DNA from: Garcia nutans | Lineage: Eukaryota; Streptophyta; Magnoliopsida; Malpighiales; Euphorbiaceae | Direction of reading: 5' to 3' | NCBI GenBank assembly: GCA_947685225.1 | Contig: CANTUV010000008.1 | Location: 30,744,001 to 30,808,000, forward strand | DNA: 64,000 nt | In this document: positions 12,961 to 22,038 of the stretch, piece after piece | Layout of the letters: each line of letters opens with the position of its first letter | Numbering within the stretch: the stretch's first letter is position 1 | The notes under the pieces: model-generated | Databases searched by the model: none | What the model was told of the DNA's origin: nothing | Seen by the model: the letters and a program-made list of their open reading frames with translations, nothing else | Program-made: the position numbers and the translations under genes

Positions 12961-13744
12961 GCTTTGCAATATTTTGTGTATGTGTTCAAAGATTTGGCTA
13001 GTTCAAGTCCATTGTCCATGACTATGCAAGCCTAACGAATTGACCAAGCTACATTGGATTGGAGCAAGCTAAATTTGGGGGAAAGCAAGGAGGAGAATTC
13101 TAACCATAATAATTTGATTCCATTGGTTTAGTCAATCTTCTTCAGGTCCAAGAGGTTTCCAAGTGCAAGAAGACCATTTGGAAAAATTGTCCTAGTGACC
13201 CATTTGGGTATCTTTGTTCTTATCATTTATATTTTAGTTATATTTCTTTTTACTAAATTTATATGTGCTGGAAGTATTCATATTTGTATTTGGACTTATT
13301 TCCATATTTGTAATTGGGCTTCTTGTTGTTTAATGGCCTAAGGTTGGTATGGGATTAACTATTGAGAATAAGGGTAGTTTAGGATTAGCTATTTGAGGCT
13401 TAGGATGGTCATAATCTTGTTCCCAAATAAGCCAGCTTGGGTATCCAACAACTAGACATATTGAAACAATGCACGTTGTAATAATAGATTTTGATGAATT
13501 GAAATGAAATTCCAAAACCCTTGTGTCCTTAAGAGAATATTCTCTTATCTTGATTCTTGTTGAATCAACATTTTTCATATTAGTTGAGAGAAATTATATC
13601 AACGTTCTCTTCTATATTAGTTGAAATTGGGTTGAGGTTCCTTGGCAACTTGATTTAGCTTTCCAAGAGAGTTGATCCAAGCTTAAAGGTATTGGATTTT
13701 AAGACATTGCTCTTGTGGGTTCACATCACTTTATAAAGATAAAA
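12961..13744. other. Interior of the inverted-repeat element, unidentified
   Basis: A less AT-rich stretch without open frames of note. Its wording (for example around 13130-13210 and 13620-13700) is reminiscent of an LTR of another gypsy family, but I found no LTR boundary, so it stays unassigned. Confidence 0.3.
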
Positions 13745-14219
13745 TTAGAATTTTATATATTATTATGTTATTATTTATTATTATAATAATAAATTTTTAA
13801 GAATTCAAAATTTTAAGTTAAAATATATTTTAAAATTTTAAAATTATATTTTTTAAAATATATTTTTAACTTTTTAAATCTATCATATCACATTAAATAT
13901 GTTTTTAAAATTTTAAATCTATATATTTTTAAATATATTTTAAAATTTTAAATATATTGTTAGAAATATATATTTTTAAATTTTTAATATTTTTATTGCT
14001 TATATATATATATATTAAAATTTTAATTGAATACATTTTTGTCCTTAATATTTAGGTAGATATATATTTATCCTTCTTATTATATCGTTATTTGTTCTGT
14101 TGATTGAGGGTCAAAATAATTATTTTTTTAGAAACCTTAGATTGTTTGAGCCTAAAATTAGTTTAAAGGCAAATTCGTATCTTTGCTATAACTAAAGGAG
14201 GTAAAAATACACTTCTCCC
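13745..14219 (-). repeat. Right terminal inverted repeat of the 9109-14219 element
   Basis: Inverted counterpart of the left arm, with an AT-rich inner part and a better conserved outer 170 bp. Confidence 0.55.
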
Positions 14220-14945
14220 AATTTTTACTTTATATGAGTTAAAAATTTTTGGATCAAGAACTAAATAAATTAGTATACTCCTTTACTAGTTGAGATATAA
14301 TTTTATTAAAGAAATTTATTATAACACCCTTATATCATATATACATATAATACATATACTCCATATATATAAAATATATATATAATATATAAGAGTGCTA
14401 CAGTAAATAGTTGTAGAAATCCTCATATTTGATACCAAAAATAATTATAATTGACATAAAAATATAAATATAGTATAAGCAATTAAATATGTACTTAGCA
14501 ATTAAATAAATATACTTAAAGTGTAGTTGGTTAATTTATATAATAAAATATTATGGAAAATTTTGCTAGAGTTTTATTTGTATGTTCAATATATCTCAAA
14601 ATCACAAACAACTCAACCTGAATAAAATAACACCCCCAAAATTTATACTTTCAAAAAATCTATTATTTCTTCCAATTCATAGGCAAATATTTAGCATAAT
14701 TAGATAATGTATCACCTTGTCAAAATACAAATTTACGAATCTTTACAAATCCTTGAACATTTAGACTAGTTTATAAAATGTTATAATATACATAACCATA
14801 ATGTACTAGAACAAAATATATTTACTTGCTATGCAGTGAAACATCAGCTGGACAGGTCTTGTGGCAAATGACTCTAACTTCAATATTAGCCTAATCTTGT
14901 ACTCGATTTGGTTTGTCAAGGCTTTACTTATCTAGCATGTCACAT

Positions 14946-14982
14946 GCGCGATACAAACTAATCGCGCTAAGCTAAAATTTAG
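14946..14982 (-). other. Conserved double stem-loop, copy in the old solo LTR
   Basis: GCGCGAT (14946-14952) and ATCGCGC (14961-14967) form a perfect 7 bp stem. The abutting CTAAG...TTTAG (14967-14982) forms the other stem, with one G-T wobble on the plus strand. Confidence 0.6.
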
Positions 14983-15857
14983 TGGTACATACTTAGATAA
15001 CAAAAGATATTTAAAATAAATGTATTTTCTCATGGCACAAAAAGTAATATTATTCACTTAATATGCAATGCTCATTTAATATTTATTATCTTCTAAACTT
15101 TATAAACATATCACAACAATAAATCCATACACAATAATCAGGTTTTGAAATATTGATTTGGTCTATCACGACCCAAAGGTCCGACACCAGGGACAAAGTT
15201 CATATATCATCCGAAGACCGTCTCCTCAGCACAGAAGTACCTAATACCAACGTGCCTCGCTTAAAGGTGTAATATCTCTCCCGAGGCGTATAAAACCTCA
15301 TGACGTATCATTGGCATACCAACTTGACAGTACCAAAATCAATATTCTGGAATAAATAATTATGCAAGGCAACCTTCCATATAATGACATATCACATTTT
15401 TATATTCTCTTCTCATTATCATTTTCCCATATTTTCCACGAAATCTTCATATTTCACATGTTTCACGTGATCACCTCATTCAATGATCACATCTACAGTT
15501 CATCACATTTGTAATATCCCAAAGTATACCCTAAAAGTTTTGGAATTATTGTTGTATTTGGATTTAATGTATATGTTTAATGGAAAGAGAAAAGAAGTAA
15601 AGAGAGAGTGTATATGTTGTATATATAGATATATATATATATATAACATATACAAGTCAAAGAAATGGAAGTCAAAAGAAGATAAATTAATTATTTTAAA
15701 TCAATTAAAAGGAAATAGTATAAGAGATAGATGTATATGAATGATGATATGTATATATGGTATTTGAAAAAAATATTGGAAATATAAATACAATATATAA
15801 GAGATATACATATAGCAACATATACATGATGTATATATTGGTATAGGAAAAGTAAGT

Positions 15858-15858
15858 T

Positions 15859-15907
<49 letters not shown>
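15858..15907 (+). repeat. AAT/ATA microsatellite in the solo LTR
   Basis: About 16 uninterrupted AAT units. The X1 and X2 LTRs have the same kind of repeat at the same position. Confidence 0.95.
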
Positions 15908-15910
<3 letters not shown>

Positions 15911-15996
15911 GAGAAAAAGAAGAAAAGAAAGTCAAGGGAAGGATAAATCTTGTGGTGGAGAATTTTTAGGGATATTTAATTATATTATTATTATTA

Positions 15997-16004
15997 TATA
16001 TAAG
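15997..16004 (+). promoter_or_regulatory. Putative LTR TATA box
   Basis: TATATAAG lies about 490 bp into the LTR, just upstream of pyrimidine-rich CTT tracts. If it is the promoter, U3 is only about 0.5 kb and nearly 2.5 kb of the LTR would be transcribed leader. Inference only. Confidence 0.4.
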
Positions 16005-16042
16005 ATAAGTTTGAAAGGGAAGAGAAGATTTTCTTTATTTCT

Positions 16043-16071
16043 TTCTTCTTCTTCTTCTTCTTCTTCTTCTT

Positions 16072-16134
<63 letters not shown>
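16043..16134 (+). repeat. CTT and AG microsatellites
   Basis: About nine CTT units, then about 29 AG units (16076-16133). The same pair recurs in the X1 and X2 LTRs (as CT and AAG on the plus strand). Confidence 0.95.
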
Positions 16135-16135
<1 letters not shown>

Positions 16136-16218
16136 TGATTTTGTTGACATACACATCAAATTCTTAAGGGCTTTTAGAGAATTGAAGGTGGATATTGAAG
16201 ATTTGGTAAAGAATTCAA

Positions 16219-16224
16219 GTAAGT
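16219..16224 (+). promoter_or_regulatory. Putative LTR splice donor 1 (GTAAGT)
   Basis: TTCAAGTAAGT occurs at the equivalent position in X1 (21305-21310 and 28194-28199, minus), X2 (58363-58368, minus) and the LTRs at 8135-8140 and 29582-29587 (minus). D has AAGGTAAGT at 52979. Confidence 0.45.
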
Positions 16225-16618
16225 GTTCATTTCTTTGTGTTGATTCTATTGATTGTGTTTATATTTGATATGGTTAGTGTGTGAAGATGATGATAATGAA
16301 AGATTGAAGTATATATATATGTTAAATTGGTATTTAGATGATGATAATATGATTATTTGTGAGGATGATGATGGATTGTAGAAATTATTTAGTAAGGGTT
16401 TAATATAAATGAGTTGGGGAATTGAATTATTGATATATGGATGGTGTATGTAATGATTATTATTATGATATGTTGAAGTTGTATAAGTGTTAAATTAATA
16501 GGTGATTGATGTAAATATTGAGTTTGATCAATTATTATCTTGGATTTTCTATATGTTTGTGTTTATTGAAGTTAAAAATATAGAATACATGAGTTTGGTC
16601 CGAAACAGAAGCAAAATG

Positions 16619-16758
16619 GATGCCAAGACCGCGGCCCTTGGATGCCACGACCGTGGTCATTGAAGGCCATGACCGTGGGGGTTTTAGAACAGAATGGACA
16701 GACTCGTTTGCTAGGCCACGACCGTGGGGTTGTGAGGCCACGATCGTGGGGTCCTAGA
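16619..16758 (+). repeat. CG-rich palindrome block in the solo LTR
   Basis: Five near-palindromic units of the type CCACGACCGTGG, one variant being CCACGATCGTGG, within 140 bp of otherwise AT-rich LTR. Equivalent blocks occur at 51063-51330 and 57745-58083. Confidence 0.75.
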
Positions 16759-16963
16759 TAGTTGTGTTGGCTTATAATTTGTGATCTATGGGTCTAGTAT
16801 GAGACTAATAGGTGAATAATTGTATTGAAATTCATGTGTATTTGTAAATAAGTGTGTATTATTCCTTTTGGATTAGGTTGTGAAGAGGTTGAGTTGCCCT
16901 AATCCATATAGTGAAGAATTCTTGGAAGAAGAAGTGTATAGATTGGTGTGAGTTGTTCTTGAG

Positions 16964-16969
16964 GTAAGT
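16964..16969 (+). promoter_or_regulatory. Putative LTR splice donor 2 (GAGGTAAGT)
   Basis: A good match to the plant donor consensus. It is shared with X1 (20430-20435 and 27319-27324, minus) and X2 (57592-57597, minus) within a conserved 40 bp context. Confidence 0.45.
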
Positions 16970-17433
16970 ACAAACTTACATGGTTGCATTCATTTACATG
17001 ATTTTGAGATTTAACACATTTGGTTATAAATGTGTTAAGTAATTTACTATATTGCTAATACAATTTGATTAATGTTATGATGAATACTTAAATGATGAAT
17101 TGCTTTAATGTGAATCGAGATATGATGAGATGTGATGCCATTGTGGTTGGCTATAATGATTCAAATGAAATAAGTGGGGCATGTTTGCCTAGATGATGAT
17201 GAATTTAAAATATATGTCCAATGCAATTGGTTATGTATACTCTATTGATGAGATGTGAAGCCATTGTTGTTGGCTACAATGATGTAAATGAGATAATTGA
17301 GGCATGGTTGCCTAAATGATTATGAGCAAATGAGAATGGAATTGATAATGAAATTATGAATGAAGTGTGTGTCTAATGTGTTATTCCATTTTCAGAGTTT
17401 TGTTGTTGGTGGCATGCCTAATAGTAACAATCT

Positions 17434-17670
17434 CTTGAAGCTAGGTTGGATTTGATCCTAGAAGCCAAGTTGGGTTGAAGTTTAGCATGCTTAACTCCCC
17501 TTGAAGCTTGGTTGGGTCTAGTCCTTGAAGCCTAGTTGAGATGTTACAACCCTTGAAGCTAGGTTGGGTTTGGTTCTTAAAGCCAAGTTGGGTTGATACT
17601 TAGCATGCTTTGTTCCCCTTGAAGCTTGGTTGAGCCTAATCCTTGAAGCCTAGTTGGGATAATGATAATG
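17434..17670 (+). repeat. Two-copy 118 bp tandem repeat in the solo LTR
   Basis: The phrase CTTGAAGCTAGGTTGG at 17434 recurs at 17552. Each unit contains four smaller variants of TTGAAGCYWRGTTGG. It occupies the position where X1 and X2 carry their GTAACAG...CTGTTAC modules. Confidence 0.8.
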
Positions 17671-18088
17671 ATAAATGTGATAATTGAACCAAAACATTAA
17701 CTCTGAAAGTTGAATGGCATATTAGTGTCTTTTGGGCCCATGCGTGTCTTTGTTTCAATGTGAAGCATAAATGATGAATTAATTGAATAATATAATGACA
17801 TGTAATGTTATGAAGTATGATATGATTACATTACAGGAGTAAATTATTGAAAAGAAATGTGGCCTGATAAGCTATGCTGAATGATGAGATTATGAATGTT
17901 CTAATAAGTCATGGAATTGTGGTTTGTGTTATTGATATATGTGTATATGTATATAATTATGAGATTAGTAGAAATTTATGAAAAGTGTAATTGAAAATGG
18001 AAAACATGATAAGAAAATAATGATACATGAAGTTAACATATGAGTATGATTTTTCTGTAATGTATGTTTATAATATTTATTTGTACTA

Positions 18089-18126
18089 CTAAGCTTTCGA
18101 GCTTAGCGCGGTTGTGTAAATCGCGC
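18089..18126 (+). other. Conserved double stem-loop, copy in the solo LTR
   Basis: CTAAGCT-TTCG-AGCTTAG (18089-18106) is a perfect 7 bp stem with a UUCG loop in RNA. It abuts a second stem, CGCG (18107-18110) with CGCG (18122-18125). It lies about 390 bp before the LTR end. Confidence 0.7.
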
Positions 18127-18509
18127 AGGTGAGTAGATGGTTGATTTGGGAGTCAAATCGTTATGCCACAATAAGGGTAGGAGTATTTTGAGACCAACTA
18201 GAAGGTGGTGCATACATGTACAATTTAATTATGTTGTATTTTGATAAAAATGTATTCATATGTATAAATGAATTTTGGTAAAGACAAGATCATTATATAT
18301 ATGTAAGATCATCGAAAGTATAATGATTTTGTAAATGTGTTTTAAATAAAATGTATTATTGTTTGGAACTAGAGTAAAGGTTTTTAATCTGAAATGAAAA
18401 GTGACATTCTTATACTTTATATACGTACTGCATGTATACAAGGTATATGTATAGTACTTATATAGAGTATGGGGTGTTACAACATTCCTTTGTAACTTTC
18501 ATGTTTCAC

Positions 18510-18510
<1 letters not shown>

Positions 18511-18556
<46 letters not shown>
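18511..18556. repeat. AAT microsatellite that received the X1 insertion
   Basis: AAT units run up to the X1 left end and resume at 28914, so X1 landed inside a microsatellite of the old LTR. Confidence 0.9.
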
Positions 18557-18893
18557 TGTAACACCCCTTCCCAGCCTACATGTGTAAGCCGAGTAGAGGC
18601 GCCACACTATCTTAATGTTGCTACCAATTTTACTTAATTTGAATTTTAGTTCCGGTTTTACAAAAATTTTGCCAGAGGTTCGCCTAGAAATTGGATCCCA
18701 AGTGTCGACAAAACTGGTTTTTTTTTCTGATTTTTGAAAATATTTTTACACAAACCAATGCAATCAGTTTCGATACACTCCCAATGAATCCACCTTATAC
18801 CCTCAACTACAAACCTGCAAGAAGAGTTCACACTTCTAATACAAAATAAGTAGAGGTTTATTATTATCACATACTACTAACGTACAGTATAAC
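18557..18893 (-). repeat. 337 bp heterologous tail of the X1 LTR (left copy)
   Basis: It begins with its own TGTAACACCCC and is followed by a second TGTAACACCCC at 18894, the true X-type terminus. The tail aligns, reversed, with the end of the D LTR (about 54783-55109), including the adjacent CTCTACTCGGCTTACACATG phrase. The identical-length copy is at 25446-25782. Confidence 0.85.
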
Positions 18894-19255
18894 TGTAACA
18901 CCCCCATACTCTATATAAGTACTATACATATACCGGGTATACATACAGTACGTATATAAAGTATAAGAATGTCACTTTTTGTTACAGTTTAAAAACCTAT
19001 ATCTGAGTTCAAAAAATATTACATTAATTTAAATATAGAACATTTACAAAATCATTATACTTTCAATAATCTTACATATATATGATAATCTTGTCTTTAC
19101 CAAAATTTCTTTTATACTTATGAATACATTCTTGTCAGAAAATACAACATAACGAAATTATACATATATGCATCACCTTCTAGTTGGTCTCGAAATACTC
19201 TTACCCTTCTCGTGGCATAACAGTTTGACTTCCAGATCAACCACCTACTCACCTG

Positions 19256-19292
19256 CGCGATTTATACAACCGCGCTAAGCCCGAAAGCTTAG
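19256..19292 (-). other. Conserved double stem-loop in X1 (left LTR)
   Basis: CGCG (19256-19259) pairs with CGCG (19271-19274). CTAAGC (19275-19280) pairs with GCTTAG (19287-19292). The right LTR copy (26145-26181) has lost the last base pair of the second stem through a local change. Confidence 0.65.
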
Positions 19293-19725
19293 TAATACAA
19301 ATAAATATTATAAACATATATAACAGACAATCATACTTATATGTTAACTTCATATATTATTATTTTCTTATCATATTTTTCCCATTTTAATTACACCTTA
19401 TATATATTTCTACTAATCTCATAATTATATACATAAGCACGTATTTCATTAATACAACCCACAATTCCATGACTTATTAAAACATTCATAATTATCATCA
19501 TATATCTCATAACATTACATCTTATTCCACAATTCACATTTAAACAAAAATAATTATTGGTCTCATTATTCATTCATTTCACATTTCATGAATCACATTT
19601 AAACAAAGACAAGCATGGGCCCAAAAGACACTAATATGCTATTCAAAGTTCAGAGTTACTGCTTTGGTCCATAATCACAATCATCAAGCCCGTAGGCGAT
19701 ATATATATCTCTATCCATGGATAGG

Positions 19726-19870
19726 GTAACAGACCCAGTCTCTTGGACCTCAACTCGGCTAAACTCGAGGAAATCCTCAACCCGGCAAGACTGTTACCTG
19801 TAACAGACCCAGTCTCTTGGACCTCAACCCGGATAAACCAAGGAGATCCTCAACCCGGCAAGACTGTTAC
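19726..19870 (-). repeat. Two GTAACAG...CTGTTAC hairpin modules in the X1 left LTR
   Basis: Units at 19726-19797 and 19800-19870. Each opens with GTAACAG plus AGTCT and closes with AGACTGTTAC, so the ends can pair over at least 10 bp. The middle holds two CTCAACCCGG-like copies. X2 has three units. Confidence 0.8.
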
Positions 19871-21573
19871 TATAATTCACATTTCACATTTATCAACTGG
19901 AATCGGCTTACGACCCGGTCTTTTCACCTATCCAGTACTTTATAGGCATGCCACCAAACCCAGAACTCTGAAGGTTGAATAACAAATTAAACACTAAATT
20001 CTTTTCATTTATATCTTTATACATTTCTTTCTCAATTCATTTCATTCTCATAAGCAAATTAGGCAAACATGCCTCAATCATCTCATTTCCATCATCATAG
20101 CCAACAATCATGGCCTCATATCTCATATGATCTCAAATCACAATAAAGCAACTCTTCATAACATCATATCTTTTACATTTCATTTCATCATCACATCTTG
20201 CACATTTCACATTTCGTTATATTTCAAATCACATTAATCAATTCATTATTCAAATGGATATAATCAATGGCATTAACACATATTTTACATGCTCATCATA
20301 ACATTCACATTATACCAAACATAACATTATTAATATACAACCACAATGCATTAGATTCCTTATCACATTTATAATCAAATATGTCTCAAGTCTCAATATC
20401 ATATGAATGTATGCAATAATGTAGTTTGTACTTACCTTAAAACCAACTCACACCAATCTATACACTTACTCTTCAAAGAATCCTCAACACTTAGATTAGG
20501 GCAATTCAACCTCTTCACAACCTAATCCAAAAGGAATATTAGCAAAATGACCATATGAATAGTAAATTCAGGTTTTGGACTCAACTAAATCCTTATTTTG
20601 AAAACTTGTATAAAATAATCTACTAGAATAAAAACTCTAAAATTTTTACAGAATTTAGTTTTACATCTTAAAATCATTCCTTCAAAATTTCAGATCAAAC
20701 TGAACACAAAATCTTGGTCAAATAGTTCACCCAACCAGACTGCTCCAATTGCCCTGCATCCTGGCAGCAGTTCTGAACTTTGTGAATTCCGTAAATTAAA
20801 TTCAATCAACGTGGTTCCAAATTATTTTTCTCAAATAATAGACTCACTAAGAAACAACATATCCAAAATTCAATTGGATATGATTTTTCTACATTTTATT
20901 AAAAATCCCGAAAGATAGTTGTCTCAGTTAAGGTACCTGCTGGAACAGGTCTAATAAAAATAATCTTTCCAAAATCATAACTATTCCAAAATCGAATCAA
21001 CATATTTTTCAGTCATTCTAGACTCATATAGGCACAACATATCAAAAATTCACTTCAAGAAAATTTTTCTATATTTAATTAAAAATCATACAAGTCACAG
21101 CCTTTACTAATTGTAAAACAGAAAAATTTCAACTTCACTAAACACAACTCTTACTCTTTCATCACCAACACCAACCTAACTTCTTATCCTTAATTCAATT
21201 TCAACACTTATAAACATACCACAACAACCTTAATCATACTATTAACAATAATTCATCCACCTCAAACACAACTTCAAAAAGAACAAAGGAAATCAAGAGA
21301 GAGAACTTACTTGAATATTATGCCAAATCTTCAACATCCATCTTCAATTCTCTCAAAATCCCTATGGATTTGATGTGAATATTAGTAAAATCACATCTCT
21401 CTCTCTCTCTCTCTCTCGTGTAAGAAGAAGAAGAAGAAGAAAAATATCTTTTTCCCTTCTTCTTTTCATGTTTATCATATATATATATATATATATAATA
21501 ATATAATAAAATAAATTATTTCTAAAAACCTCCACCACACTTTTCTCCCTTTGACTTTTCTTTCTTCTTTTTC

Positions 21574-21576
<3 letters not shown>

Positions 21577-21636
<60 letters not shown>
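21577..21636. repeat. ATT microsatellite in the X1 left LTR
   Basis: About 20 ATT units. The right LTR copy is shorter (28473-28519). Confidence 0.95.
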
Positions 21637-21639
<3 letters not shown>

Positions 21640-22020
21640 AACTTACTTTTCCTACACCACTTTATACATTATGTATATGTAATATATATGTTGGTATATG
21701 TATATCTCTTTTATATTTCCTTTATATTTTTCATATTTTTAAAATACCACATAAATATATATCATCCCTCATATACACCTATTTCTTATAATATTTTCCT
21801 TACATATTTTACCAACATATCTTCTCACAACTACCATTCCAATGTACACCAAAATTGGGTATTAAATTAATTCATTTATCTTCTTTTGACTTTCATTAGT
21901 TTAACTTATATATGTTATATATACCTTCACTTCTTTTCTCCTTCCATTAAACATACTCCTTAAATCCAAATACCACAATAATTATTCCAAAACTTTTAGG
22001 GTGTACCTGGGGATATTACA

Positions 22021-22038
22021 ATTCTCTCCCCCTTAAAT
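22021..22038 (-). other. X1 polypurine tract (complement)
   Basis: ATTCTCTCCCCCTTAAAT adjoins the 3' LTR. On the element strand it reads as a purine run ending at the LTR. The next bases (ATTTCGTCCTCGAAATT) are the usual end of Tekay/Del pol, the only trace of coding ancestry. Confidence 0.85.

Larger units (their letters stand above)
9109..14219. mobile_element. Element with long (about 450-480 bp) terminal inverted repeats
   Basis: The left end (GGGAGAAGGTG, 9109) and right end (ACTTCTCCC, 14211-14219) face each other. The first about 170 bp of each arm align as inverted copies by eye (for example GTTCTGTTAATAGAAC on the left against TTTGTTCTGTTGATTGA on the right). Beyond that both arms turn into AT-rich ATTTTAAA-type sub-repeats. 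The flanks AAATTTTA (9101-9108) and AATTTTTA (14220-14227) differ at one base and may be an 8 bp target duplication. No transposase is visible. It could be a non-autonomous hAT-like, Mutator-like or foldback element; the superfamily is unresolved. It hosts the solo LTR at 9700-12955. Confidence 0.6.
15510..18481 (+). mobile_element. Solo LTR of the X family, with target duplication ACATT
   Basis: The 2972 bp run from TGTAATATCCC to GGGGTGTTACA and are flanked by perfect ACATT (15505-15509 and 18482-18486). This fixes both LTR ends and shows that the X-type LTR ends at the sequence complementary to TGTAACACCCCATACTC. Order inside: AAT and CTT and AG microsatellites, putative TATA box, two GTAAGT sites, a CG-rich palindrome block, a 118 bp tandem repeat and the double stem-loop. 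Confidence 0.9.
18557..22020 (-). repeat. X1 3' LTR (left copy)
   Basis: 3464 bp. Its outer 337 bp (18557-18893) is an added tail absent from the solo LTR at 15510 and from X2. The rest is the standard X-type LTR. Confidence 0.9.

Noticed and set aside
16011..16268. 85-codon frame rich in Ser and Arg-Glu repeats
   Set aside because: It reads through CTT and AG microsatellites of an LTR; no gene is indicated.
18658..18870. 70-codon minus-strand frame repeated at 25547-25759
   Set aside because: It is within the 337 bp LTR tail shared with D, in which the D copy is not open; chance frame.
19743..19982. 79-codon frame repeated at 26632-26871
   Set aside because: It is duplicated only because it lies in both X1 LTRs, and covers the hairpin modules; no protein family is recognised.
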